DNA from: Phycomyces blakesleeanus NRRL 1555(-) | Lineage: Eukaryota; Mucoromycota; Mucoromycetes; Mucorales; Phycomycetaceae | Assembly: GCF_001638985.1 (NCBI RefSeq) | Contig: NW_017265134.1 | Span: 3,517,800 to 3,581,799 of the forward strand | Direction: 5' to 3' | DNA: 64,000 nucleotides | Shown here: piece after piece, positions 51,377 through 62,440 of the stretch | Position numbering within the stretch: position 1 is the stretch's first letter | Layout of the letters: each line of letters opens with the position of its first letter | Made by a program: the position numbers and the translations under genes | Notes under the pieces: model-generated | What the model saw: the letters and a program-made list of their open reading frames with translations, nothing else | Database searches by the model: none | Told to the model about the DNA's origin: nothing

Positions 51377-51407
51377 TCCCCCCTCCCTTTGGGGGGGGGG
51401 GGGGGGG
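51377..51407 (+). repeat. C-tract / G17 potential hairpin
   Basis: A CTCCCCCCCTCCC-like tract is followed by TTT and seventeen G. The two arms can pair with a three-base loop, or the G-run can form a quadruplex. It lies just left of the decayed MITE region and has no gene within 1 kb. Confidence 0.8.
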
Positions 51408-51991
51408 CATTGGGCTACGTTAAGTTCTATGTAACTGTTCCCTACTGGTAATAGTGTACGGCACACAATTACCAAGTAGTATAGGTTTTTACATTTTATT
51501 TTAGTGAGAAATAGCAAGTAAATTAGAGAACACGTGACCGATTAGAAGGGCTAAATCACATGATCTCTAATTTCATCCTGTCTTTCTAATATGATGATAA
51601 TATCTAAAGCTTTATATATGATACCAAAAAGTATATATACGTTTTAATATTAAAAAATATAGGATACAGAAGAAATACAAAGGAAGGCTTTACAAAAGCT
51701 TGATTTTATTTTATAGAATTTTGTAAAGCCTTTCAGAAGGAAACTACTATGCCAAGATATCTCGTTACACGCTTGATAGTTATTTTCTTTTTCTTTGAGC
51801 CTCGATCTTTCCAAGCTGTTTGCAGATCGGGGTTTATTATATTTTGCAGGAAGATAATTTAGTTTATATTAAAGTACTCAAAACAAACCATCCAAACAAA
51901 CAAAACTCCCTCAAAAACAATTGTGTTCCTTTCTGAACACACGATAAATACAGGTACTTGTTCTCATCTACAAAGAAAAGTTATATTAAAG

Positions 51992-52093
51992 TACAGTGGT
52001 CCCTCAATAATTTCAAGGCCAAGTGGGAGTTAAATGCCTCGAAATTATCAAAGTGAAATTAAAAGGGGTTGAAATTATCGAGAAGCTACTGTA
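51992..52093. mobile_element. 102-bp MITE with TA target duplication
   Basis: The left end reads TACAGTGGTCCCTCAATAAT and continues TTCAA. The right end, read on the other strand, is TACAGTAGCTTCTCGATAAT followed by TTCAA. The ends match over about 20 of 25 bases, begin with CAGT and are flanked by TA. This layout is typical of non-autonomous Tc1/mariner/pogo-class elements. The interior contains no coding capacity and is itself nearly symmetric (TCGAAATTATCAAAG...TTGAAATTATCGAGA). Confidence 0.72.
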
Positions 52094-52888
52094 CTTTATT
52101 TATTTTCCCTTAACAACAGCAATACTGAGAGCATATTCCATTTAAATAAATAAACAATATAAGCTTAAGATTGTTGAATTGATTGCTGAAACAAAAAATC
52201 GTTTGCTTACAAAAAAAAAAGAAAGACTATTTTGATCAAAATGTCAAATAAGGTACAGAAAATCAACTATATATCAAAACTGACCGGGTACATAGCTTAT
52301 ACATATATAAGTAACCTAATTAGACACATTGCGATCAACCATATAAAAGTTATTTGACATCAATTGCTCAAATATTGATCAAACTATCTGATTTATTCAC
52401 TCTAAAAAAAAGCAATTTACTAGTAAAGCCTGATCTATTTGCACCAAAAAGTCCGTATTTGATGACACTTTTTCTCAAGGCATACACCTAAAAAACATTA
52501 ATTTTTTTTCTACAAAGTAAAGTTGTGTAGAACGCTAATCCAGCATGTTTAGTACTTGTCTGACCAGCAGCGAGTCAATATTCGTGGAGATATCAATAGA
52601 TTTAAAAGTGATAATACCGATATTTCTACTACAAGGTCTTGTTTAAATCTCAGATATTAAAAGGATATATGCACCAAATATTATTCGACTGTGTGATTGT
52701 AAATTTTGTAATTAATTAGCACAGAACATCACAAAGAATAATAGTGAGATAAATAAAAAAAATAAAAAATAAACACTATATAGGTTTGTTATTTCTTACA
52801 GAAAATTCCAATTGATATATATATATATATAGCAGCCAGAATATCTATATAACTAGACAAGGTATATACTTTATAAATTACTATTATT

Positions 52889-54017
52889 CTAAAGGTCAGC
52901 TGGAACAGGAACAGGAACAATGGCAAATCCAATAACAGGGAAATGAATAAAAACTTCTAGAGATGATTCCTGATCGATATGTTTTAAGACAACTTCCTGG
53001 CTTGTCAAATGCACAAGTGATCCAACTACAGGGATCTTCCCAGTGTCTACCGGAGTAACAGACACAAGCATGTCAGTCTTCAAGGAAGTCCCAGTTGGCT
53101 TAACCTCTCCCTCAAACTCCAGACCTTCCTTCTTAGCAATTTCAAGTGCCTCTTCTGCAGAAATGCTTGGCATACTTTTGATCCTCTCATAGTTTCCAAT
53201 ATTGAGAACACGAGCCTTGTGTGCCGCAAGCTTAGGGAAATTTTCCTTTAGCCAAGTCTCGCCCATAAGTCCTCCAGCAAACATAGTATCGGTCGCAAAA
53301 TGGAAATCTGCCATTGAAGGAAGCTGGGTACCCAAAACCCATTCTTTGCTACCTTGGTCGTTCTCCAAGAGCAGTTGCTCGGCAACCTCGAATTGAGCCT
53401 GGATCTCAAGTTTCAAAAAAGGAGCAATTTCAGCCATTTGGGCAAAGTCAATTTCTTTTCCAAGGTAAGCAGCCCGGTCATTTGCAAAACCCTCTGGGAG
53501 CTTCATGGAACCGCATTGAGAGACGAGTGCGAAAAGTAGTGTACTGTCGGTCCATTGGCTAAAGGCCTTACAAAGAGCTTCTGTGGCCTGTCCCGATCGG
53601 GTAGCGGGATAAAATGAGGGTTCAGGGTATCTAAGATCAGATAGATGTAATTTCAGAAAAAGTAGGTCAATGACAATGCTGTCTTGAGATATATTTTGTG
53701 GGTTTACCTTTTCTCAAGTTCAGCAATAATCACCTTTGTATCACAAAAGATGTGGTTATTGATTTGGAGAATTGGAGTTTTACGGTAGCCACCATCAAGC
53801 GGTCTGCGTAGAGGACGAGGCTCAATCATGTTGATCAAGACTGTCTTGTAATCAACCTTCTTGTAGTTGAGATCCCATGCAATCTTTTGGGCGAAGAGTG
53901 ATTCAGGGTACCAGTGCTATTCGTGAAAAGAAAAAGGAAACATGTTCAATATATGATTCAAGTGAAAAACAAGTTCTGTTTCTTTAGCTTTTTTACCAAA
54001 ATAACGCTAGGAGACAT
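52889..54017 (-). CDS. Glutathione S-transferase-like protein with C-terminal extension
   Basis: Three exons (54017-53997, 53916-53708, 53630-52889) give 323 codons. The first exon is only 21 nt (MSPSVIL). The thioredoxin-fold N-terminal domain follows: LHWYPESLFAQKIAWDLNY, then GGYRKTPILQINNHIFCDTK with the cis-Pro (TPIL) of GSTs, and VIIAELEKRYPEPSFYP. The all-helical C-terminal domain is present, including WVLGTQLPSMADFHFATD, matching the GST N-capping region S-x-A-D. Residues about 215-323 form an extra beta-rich domain (MLVSVTPVDTGKIPVVGSLV, then VFIHFPVIGFAIVPV) that I know only loosely from a fungal GST subfamily. Likely role: glutathione conjugation or reduction in stress response; the substrate is unknown. 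A (TA)n run lies just past the stop. Confidence 0.85.
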
Positions 54018-54309
54018 GGTAAATGAGAGATACTCTGGGAAGAAAGTCAAAAAATTGGGTGTGGTATGTAATAAATCTATGCAATATATCCATTTATAAT
54101 GTGTATATATATATTAATTTACAGCTTTTAGTTTTGTGATTTTCGCTAATTAAGTTGAATTAACTACTTTTGATCTGTGAGCTGGAAAATTAAATCGCTT
54201 ACGTTTATTGCTTTTCTATGTTTATTTTCGCAATCGATACGCATAAACGTATATACACAAATGTATGCACACACACAGATATATATCACATATAACAGAA
54301 TTTTTTATT

Positions 54310-54541
54310 TTATACAGATAAAAATAAACAAGGTATTAGGTAGGCTAAAGAAGTTAATAAACGAATTGCTGCTAGACCAGTATTTACCCACAGAATGACT
54401 GACATGTAAGTGGTCCCGATAGACTCTTGATAAATTGTGTCGAATTCTGTAGAAGTGATACACACGCTTAAAAGGGCATTACAGGCAATCCAAACCAAGT
54501 CCAAATGGGATCGGAAAAAGTGGTGGTAGTCACCTTGGGTT
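54310..54541 (-). pseudogene. Fragment of a membrane protein
   Basis: One open stretch begins QGDYHHFFRSHLDLVWIACN and runs through two hydrophobic segments (ALLSVCITS; TYMSVILWVNTGLAAIRLL, TSLAYLIPCLFLSV) before a stop. The composition is that of a multi-pass membrane protein. There is no start codon context and no partner exon, and the family is not recognised. A single unspliced gene piece or a decayed copy is likely. Confidence 0.3.
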
Positions 54542-55038
54542 TAGTGAAAAGACTGAAAGGGTATTAACCTCAATTAGAAATAAAAAGTTTATTATTATGG
54601 ATGGTGTTGGTATCGGTATCGGTGACGGTGACAGTGGAAGTGACAGGATTGCTTAGAATTCTTTTGCCACGTCTTTCTTTTCTTCTTCATCTCATAGCAC
54701 ACAGCTCTTTCGCACTTATCTCACTTTGGTCGTAGAAGACGATGTGAAGAATTAGTCAATATGTAACGGTCTCCCTATATGTCCTACCTACCCTTTCGAC
54801 CACTCTTTCAAACCATCATCTTTCACTTTAAAAAATATAAAAATCTCAAACACACCATATAATAAATAAAATCCAAAACAAAAGTTACGACGTCATATTT
54901 TCTTCACAGCAATAAAAGTTCACCAACTCTCTTGAGCACAAGGATCCCTACAGACAATTTGTTCTCGCATAGCAAAATACTCCTTCAAAACTGTGAGTTA
55001 GTTTGGTAGGCAATCAAAAAACTAATCTGTTTAATTAA

Positions 55039-55583
55039 ATGGCCCATTCAGCATTGCTCGAAGAAAAATATCCTATCTGGCCTTTAAAATAAGATCCTGG
55101 CGAAAATATCTTACGAGCAAATTGGTGTTATACCACTCGAAGATTATATATTTGGTTGTTCATTATCTAGCTAGCAATGTATATTATCACTCGTATAAAG
55201 TCATGGTATATGTTTAACATGTAAATTGCTTATATGTGAAATCAAGTATTCCAGTCTACAGTTATATTCTAGCTCACGCCAAATGGACTACCACCAACAA
55301 CGCATATACTTTGTATGTCACGCGAGATGCGAAGAATGATAATGTTATTCCAGTACTAGTTGCTCTTCACGAAGAAGTTAATTATGCTAAAATTTTAAAA
55401 ACTATCAATTTATGTGCGATGGTCTACGTAGGGTTTAGGCTCTTGTCCACAGTTCTGATGATCTCTATCAGTGGCCCCTATAGTCTAAAAGACAACAACG
55501 TGTTTGATGCTGTTGCCAATTCATTTTTGGTACATGCAAGTCCGACTTCTTGCGCACTGGGGCATTTATGTTTAATTAGTTGA
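55039..55583 (+). pseudogene. Broken coding region, family unknown
   Basis: From ATG at 55039 the frame reads MAHSALLEEKYPIWPLK, stop, DPGENILRANWCYTTRRLYI, then ends. After a possible acceptor near 55260 a second block reads LAHAKWTTTNNAYTLYVTRD, KNDNVIPVLVALHEEVNYAK and a hydrophobic stretch TINLCAMVYVGFRLLSTVLM, ending at TGA (55583). The composition is protein-like and intron-like signals are present, but the internal stop implies decay. No family is recognised. The second block alone could be a short intact frame. Confidence 0.35.
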
Positions 55584-55771
55584 ACTTCTCTCTATTATAT
55601 TTATTTAAATTATCGCAAAAAATGATGCCAAAAAGGATTTCAATACACAGCAATTTGTGATCAATGTCCAAAATATCGAAAAATATCTTAATATGTTTTT
55701 ATGAATATAACCGTTTTGATTTGGGCTCAAAAATAATAACTAATACTGATATTTTTAATATTATTTTCATG

Positions 55772-56168
55772 TACAGTCAAAGCTCGGTATAGTGATATTC
55801 GATATAGTGATAATCGCGATATAGTGATAATTTTTTGGAAAATTTGGGCCCGTGCCTGCTTATTATCACTATTTTTCGATATAGGGATAGTGATAAAATT
55901 TGAATCCACCAGTATCACTATATCGAGCTCTGAGTTTATTTTTGTACTATAAAAAATAAATGTAGTATATATTTTATTTAGCATTTTAAAGCAAGCCCAG
56001 TTTCTTAGACAAAATACTATAAATCCTATTAGAAAACAGTAGTCACTCACAGCGGCATTAGAAATATCACTAAATAATTCGCGGAGTAAGAAAAAAACAC
56101 GCTCGATATAGTGATAGTGATAAAATTTCTGTCCACCATCCATATCACTATATCGAGCTTTGACTGTA
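55772..56168. mobile_element. Inverted-repeat (MITE-like) element with nested internal ends
   Basis: The left end TACAGTCAAAGCTCGGTATA continues GTGATA. The right end on the other strand is TACAGTCAAAGCTCGATATA followed by GTGATA, giving near-perfect terminal inverted repeats of about 26 bases with TA at both edges. The ends differ from those of the 52.0-kb MITE. Inside, CGATATAGTGATA units recur, and a block at about 55876-55932 (TAGTGATAAAATTTGAATCC...ATATCGAGCTCTGA) is a diverged copy of the right end at 56105-56165. This suggests a nested insertion or an end duplication. No transposase is encoded. Confidence 0.7.
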
Positions 56169-57046
56169 ATTGATTGGGAATAAGGGATTCAAAGCGTATC
56201 AATATATCTGATGTATATTTAAATATCACTCTATTGGCTGAAGAGTATAAAATTGATTTCAAGTCTCATAGTAAGATTGAATACAAATATTGTGCTTTAT
56301 TGACTAAACAATAGTAAGGGCAGGTTACTCAGAGTTTATGTACATAAGTACATCTGCTAATAAAACAACATAACAATGAATAAAGAGAAATTCAAACTAT
56401 CACTGCAGATATTTGTTATCTTTATAAAGCATACTTTATTACAAACATCTTATTTATTAAATTATTTTACAAACCAAGTGAAATTATTCTAATCTTTGTC
56501 TTCGTTTAGTATCAGAATTAGGTAATTAATACAGATTGGATGTACCCTCCCATTTGTATTCAATAAAATGGCTTTCAACAGATTTGAATTAAAATATCAT
56601 GGAACCATTTTGAAGATCTCTTTTCCCGTCCTTTTCTTTAAAGACCTTACAGTATCTATGGGCAAATTCAATGGCACTTCATCCAAGTCCCCATGCCAAA
56701 AATCTAATTATTATGCTTGTTTTGTTTTAGAACACATATTACTAGTTGGATTGAGATAGCTGTTCTTGATTACTTTAGCCCAACTGGTTATCGGCGCTAG
56801 CATTATTCATCTACTCAGTGACAATATGTCTAATATAGATATTATTATATATATTATTGGCATGATAAATACGGCTACTGTATGCTTTTACCATTTTTTA
56901 TATCTAATACAGTTAGCTTGTGGCAAAATACAAGTAGTTTGATTTGTATGCTTGGATTACAAGCATAGGTGATACTCAAAGAATTTAATGATTCAGAAAA
57001 ATATTTGATCCAACTGCTTATATCAAATTATTTTTGTGTTTTACAA

Positions 57047-57451
57047 GAAAATGAAGGTTACAAGAGACTCTTGCCGTGGATAGATATATCTTTTACTTGT
57101 GAACAAGGAAAAAAAAAGTTTGGCGAATAACAGTATTTGAAGTTGACTCTGATATTGCTGGTCATCCCAAAATATTTCATTATCATTCATTGATGTTAGA
57201 TATGCATTTGACGTTAAACTAGCTATTTCGCTTAATTTTTTTTTGACTAATCGTGAAGTGAAGAAGACAGGTCAATGCTTAAAGATGATCAAAGATGATT
57301 TCCAGTGCAGGTTCTCTACAGTCAAAGCGAAATTCCAAGTGGAGCAGTGTTTTCCAAAGACTCTACTCGTTTTTGTCTATTAGATTCTCATCACAGGAAA
57401 AATACGCTATTAAGATTTACTTGCGCAAAAATCTTTTGTCTAAATTTGTAA
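57047..57451 (+). pseudogene. Frameshifted coding relic, family unknown
   Basis: Block 1 reads ENEGYKRLLPWIDISFTCEQ followed by GKKK. It then continues in another frame, after an A9 run at 57110-57118, as VWRITVFEVDSDIAGHPKIF and HYHSLMLDMHLTLN. Block 2 (57311-57451), after an acceptor-like TGCAG, reads VLYSQSEIPSGAVFSKDSTR then FCLLDSHHRKNTLLRFTCAK. A frame overlapping both (LTNREVKKTGQCLKMIKDDF) is also open. The single-base slip at the A9 run is the simplest break. The family is not recognised. It may be one decayed gene together with protein-like fragments near 56735-56800. Confidence 0.35.
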
Positions 57452-57567
57452 TGTATAGATGTATAAATCATAAAATATGTATATATGTTTATATGTTTAT
57501 ATTTTCATATTAAAAATGTACCGTATTACTTCTAGCTATTTACTAAGCTTTTAAATTATTATTATTA

Positions 57568-59918
57568 CTATTGTTGTTGTTTGTTGAAAATTGCCTTTTC
57601 ATTCTTGATGTCCAATTTGCCATATAGCTCTGCAATCCGCTTCTCGTAATGAATCATGGCCTGATGGCGCTTGAGCTTGAAACTCGGTGTCAAGATATCG
57701 TTCTCAGTTGAAAATGGGTCGGTTTCCAGATAGATGGCTTTGGCCATTTCAAATCCAAGCAAGCCTCCTTTTTTAGCTGCGTAATTTAGCTGAGTCAAGA
57801 CGGCTTCTTGAATGGCAGGGTTGTCACACTGACCCTGATAATCAAGGGTTTCTTCCGGAACAACTTGTTGTGCTAATTTATTCAATGCGACTGGATCTGG
57901 TACAATTACAGCCACCAAACAGGGTTGCAGCGAATCGCCGTGAACAAAGATCTGAGACACAAGCGGTTCTTTGACGTAAATATTTTCAATTTTCTCAGGA
58001 GCAATATATTCTCCCTGAGCCAGCTTGAAGATGTTCTTTTTGCGATCAATCAGTCGGAGACAGCCACGTTCATTAATTGCGCCAACATCGCCAGTGTGAT
58101 ACCATCCTTCGCTATCCAGTACCTCTCGAGTCTTCTCTTCGTCTTTGTAGTATCCAATAAATATATTTCTACCGCGCACACACACTTCACCACGAGGGAA
58201 AGGTTTGTCGGTTGACAAGTAATTCATATCTGGTATATCTACTAATTTGATTTCATTTGCTGGGAAGGGCGCACCAACATGGCCAGCTGTGTACTCTGTG
58301 AGATCCTGTCCGGTTGCAGCTGCAGATGTTTCTGTTGCACCATAGCCTTCGACAAGTGAGCACCCAAGAACGATTCGCATAAATTGAAGAATATCATTGG
58401 CAATTGGCGCAGCACCAGTAATCATGGTACGAACTCTGCCACCCAGCACGGACTTAATCTTGTTGAAAATCAGTGGATCCCAGAATGCGTGGTTGACACC
58501 ACCACCGCTTGAAAGACGCTCGATTTTGGCCGAAACGGCTTTACGAGCAATAGCACCCTTGATACCAGGAGCTAGTATTGTTGCCTGCGCAATATTGCTG
58601 TAGATTCGATTCAACAAACGGGGAACGATGATCATAAAGGTTGGTTGCAGTGTCTGGATGTCGTTCATCAATAGGCTCATATCGCCGCGGAAATAACCAA
58701 TTTGTGAGCCTGCCAAAATCAACATCCAATCCGCCAAACGTGCAAAAATATGTGCCAAAGGAAGATAAGAAATACTGATGTCGGTTTGTTTTGGGCAGTA
58801 GCGCAAGTATATTGCAGACACAGAAATCACACAATTATCTTGGGTTATCATGGCACCCTATGGTTATTATAAATTTTTTAAGGAAGAAAAAAAAAGAAAT
58901 ATTTATATATATTATTATTAATTGCATTAGAGATACACAAATATATAGGTATTATATATATATTATTAACTAACCTTTGGTAAACCTGTTGTTCCACTTG
59001 TGTACATAATACAAGTTAGGTCGTCTGGTGCTGCACAACGATGAGGTTTCTTCTTTGTCTCGCCTAATTTTTCTACCGCTTTGAACTCGACCAGGTGGAT
59101 GTTCTTTTCTGCAGCCATAGCAATAATATCGGTGTCTAGAGTAGATATGATGGAACCAGGACCCTCGAATGGATCTAATGAGATGATCACCTTGAGACTG
59201 GGGATTTTCTCGCTTATTTTTAAGAGTTTTGGGATATGTTCGATTGAGCAAACGACAATCTGAAGTTCGGAGTGATTGATCGCATATTCAACAGCTTCGG
59301 GACCGAGTGAGTCGTATAGTGCCACAATAAAGAGTGAATAGGCACTACAGGTGATATCTGTAATAGTCCACTCAGGGCGATTGACAGACCATATTCCAAC
59401 TGGATGGGCTTTGCTGTCTTTTATATTCAAGGTGTTTTCGAATAAGTCCAGAAGACCAGAACCGAAATTGTCGATTCGATCAGAAACTTCTTGGTAAGTT
59501 TCCCACTCATAAGGACCATATTCGCCGGTCTGTGCGTTTATTAATGGACGGCGTCCGAAGCATGGCTTATTTCTCGATATGGACAAACCTGAGAATTATA
59601 AAATTATATAAAATAAGAATTATATTACATTATATTACATTAGTATTATAATACTAGAAATTTATCATATGTATATTTTACCATTCGCAAAAATATCATA
59701 AGTTGTTTTTATCTCTGGCTTTACAGATTCAATGAGTTCAGGAAAGCTTGAATTTCGGTAGATGGCTAAAAACAATAATAATAAAGTTAAAGATTGTATA
59801 TTTATACAAGAACTTTGACTATGTTTGTTAGCTGTACTGTATTTTCTTTACCTGTTTGACCAGGTCTCTTAGAATCCGGGACTTGTATGGTTTGGTTGTT
59901 GAGGTCTATAGGCATCAT
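57568..59918 (-). CDS. Long-chain acyl-CoA synthetase
   Basis: This enzyme activates long-chain fatty acids with ATP and CoA through an acyl-adenylate. Four exons (59918-59852, 59765-59682, 59588-58975, 58857-57568) give 684 codons, normal for eukaryotic LACS/Faa proteins. Motifs are the P-loop-like YTSGTTGLPKGAM (from 246, split by intron 3), LPLAHIFARL, GYGATETSAAATG, GWYHTGDVG and the fatty-acyl-CoA-synthetase signature DRKKNIFKLAQGEYIAPEKI. The start is ATG-ATG at 59918/59915 (MMPIDLNNQ). The C-terminus (FNKQQQ) has no peroxisomal PTS1, and no transmembrane segment is evident, so a cytosolic or ER/lipid-droplet location is more likely. No nearby gene suggests an operon-like link. Subfamily (Faa1/4-like versus plant/peroxisomal LACS-like) is not resolved. 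Confidence 0.94.
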
Positions 59919-62440
59919 AAAATTTGAGAAAATAATAATAATGAGAAGAACGAGGAAGTAATTAATTCAAAGGCTTTTATAATAAAATAAAAATAAGCTT
60001 TTTTTTTATTCTTCTTCTTCTTAAATATTCAACACCCCAGTTGAACAAGAATTACAAAGTTTAATATAGTGCACCATTTCCATAAATTATTTAGAAACTA
60101 TCCGAAGAAATAATAATATTGTACACTTTCCGATTAGTATTTGTTCGTGTGGAATTTTTATCATTAGCTCAGGATTATTGGTAAAAAAAAAACAAAAAAA
60201 ACCTTTAGTGTGACAAGCTATAGAAACAGACATGACATTTGTTTAAAGATTTTGCTAAACTATTTGATGTTTTTTTTTGGATATTTTATTATTTATTTAT
60301 GAAGAAACTTTTTTTAAAAAAAGGTAGAAAAAAAATTGATCTACCCGACTTGTAGGATTATAGACAAGCCATAATGAAAAAATCTTTCTTTAATTCATAA
60401 ATTCCTAAAGTTAGGTACAAATTGACATCACAAAACCAACAAAGAGAAGTGTAGACATATATCTAAACAAGCCAAGTAGTAAAAAAAAAAAGAGCTCTTT
60501 TCACCCCAGATATTCTAATGTATCGAGCTCAAGAGCCTGATATTAATAAACCCCGATTTTTTTTAAATGTAACAAAAGAAAAACAAAAAGGGCTTTGTCC
60601 ATGCACGCCTTCCAAATTTACCAGCACACATTCTGTTAGCATGAAAAGCGGTATTCTAGGATCTGGAGCTTTGTAAATCCTTGTGCAAATTTCGCATCAA
60701 ACAAGATCTTCAAAATAATTTTCAAAGTAATATTTATATTAATGTATCTGAACAAATATGCCAGTAGTATCCAGCAAACCAATTGACAATTATTTTTGTG
60801 TTTAGACTATCTTTTTAGAGTAGCTTTTATATTTTAATATATATATATATATATACTTGGTGGGGGAATCATACCCACTTTTTGAGTTCCACCTAATAAA
60901 TAGGCTCAGAATTAAAAATGATCTTGTAGTTTTGGTTCAGATTTTTTTTTGGTTGCTATTTTAATTAACGTTTAACTTTCTTTTCTTTCTTTCTTACGGT
61001 CACAATCATGACTCTTTAATATATCTTATAAGAGAATAGCTGCTTAACACAGCAAAGAATTAAAAGCCTAAAAAAGAAAATTCTTGGTAGAGTAAATGGC
61101 AGCGATTTACAGACTTTATTATCTTATGCTAGTCAAAAGCCATTTATACTACTTTCATTTGATCAGATATATATAATCTCTCAGCTAATTTTGTTTTGTG
61201 GTTTAGTTTTCCAATACCAAAAGTAACTAATGTTCCTCTCTATGAATATGAGATTTGTTTCTGCAATTGACCAGATTGTCCCAACAGTGTTTGAAATCGG
61301 GCGAAGGTTGATATTGTATTACATAATATAGATTTCTCTATCTCTCTCTCAATAACAAAATACCTTTCTTTCTATTGTATGTGAGAATAAGGGATGCTTC
61401 TTATCGAATATTGAATTGGAATATTAGTATAGTTAATTTTCTCTATGGATAAATAAAGATATTCTTATTATTATACTGATACTACACAGAAAATTACATG
61501 TTTTTATATATATTTATATATATATATATATATATCAGGCGCGTGTAGTATATTTTGATTATTGCCATACACCCACAAAGAGAATTCTTTCTAATTAAAC
61601 TTGATTTGTCACCTTGGAAAACTTGGTATATATATATACTATTGGTACACAAGAATGGCAGTAGTGTCAGAAAAAAATTGCCCTATCTAATATTGTCTCA
61701 TCTTGTCAAGTTTGTAACTTGAAAGCATCAAAGGAACCTTGGAGAAGAGAAAGTTTTCTAATGGGTTGATTAATTGATCTTTAGTATTGTTATTTGAAAT
61801 TAATTTATATTATGTTTTGATTTGTTCTAATATATGCTCTTCTATCAGCTCACCAGCTGCTCTACATTTCTACTTTTTGTTGTTTTTTTTTCTACTATTG
61901 AGATCTGGAGATCTGGAGATTTGGAGATATTTAATATAAAGTATAATACAAATTACTGGTACTCGATTGTAAACCAAAATAATCTGCTTCAAGCTTTGCG
62001 ATTTTAAGTAGATTTACGACTGATATTTCTCGTGCTCAAAAAGAGTTTTTGTCCTCGCGGTTATGAGTTGCAGGTGTAATTTGTAATTGACATTTGAAGT
62101 AGGAAAAAGAAACTGTTTACGGCATTTATTATGAGCTAAACATGTTCTTGTTCCTGATTAATATCAATTTACAGTCTCAAGCACTAACTACTGTGTTTGT
62201 ATCTATGTCTGTGGGTATTGTTGTTTTATTTTGGATATACACTTTCTTGGGGTCAAATATTAGGTAAATCCTTGTACTAGGGATTCTGGATTGGGATATT
62301 AGTAATATGTATTCAATTGAAAATTAAAGAAGAATTATAGCAATATAAAGGCCAGTGTTCATGTATCTTTTATTTGATCTCAACATTTTTTTTTTATATT
62401 TGATTAAAGTCGTACATGTTTGACAATATTTTGTTTTTTT
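59919..62440. other. Intergenic between the acyl-CoA synthetase and TFIIF alpha genes
   Basis: No gene can be supported in 2.5 kb. It has a short T7-A7 tract at 60309-60322, (TA)n at 60835-60856 and 61510-61534, a TTTCTTTC run at 60978-60996 and a repeat of GAGATCTGGAGATCTGGAGA at about 61898-61920. There is no detectable RNA gene. The left part is the acyl-CoA synthetase upstream region and the right end the TFIIF alpha 3' side. Confidence 0.55.

Larger units (their letters stand above)
45920..52888. other. 7-kb intergenic desert with repeats, a decayed gene and a MITE
   Basis: This is the longest gene-free stretch. 46000-50200 is A+T-rich with many short tandem repeats: pentamers 46105-46157, a decamer 46311-46340, a hexamer 46869-46901, tetramer and octamer 48396-48462. 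There is also an A9-T11 palindrome at 47332-47351. 50500-51210 carries a decayed gene and 51992-52093 a MITE. Long-looking frames at 47051-47485 and 49703-49984 are A+T artefacts. Confidence 0.6.
54018..57567. other. Intergenic graveyard of coding fragments and an inverted-repeat element
   Basis: This is 3.5 kb between the GST gene and the acyl-CoA synthetase stop. It contains the fragments at 54310-54541, 55039-55583 and 57047-57451 and the element at 55772-56168, listed separately. A GGTGTTGGTATCGGTATCGGTGACGGTG stretch at 54603-54630 is a short degenerate tandem repeat. The density of protein-like but broken frames on both strands is higher than in other spacers. Confidence 0.5.

Noticed and set aside
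11452..59918. A lipid-metabolism gene cluster (ERG3, lipase, acyl-CoA synthetase)
   Set aside because: The genes are 13-30 kb apart, separated by unrelated housekeeping genes, and share no visible control elements.
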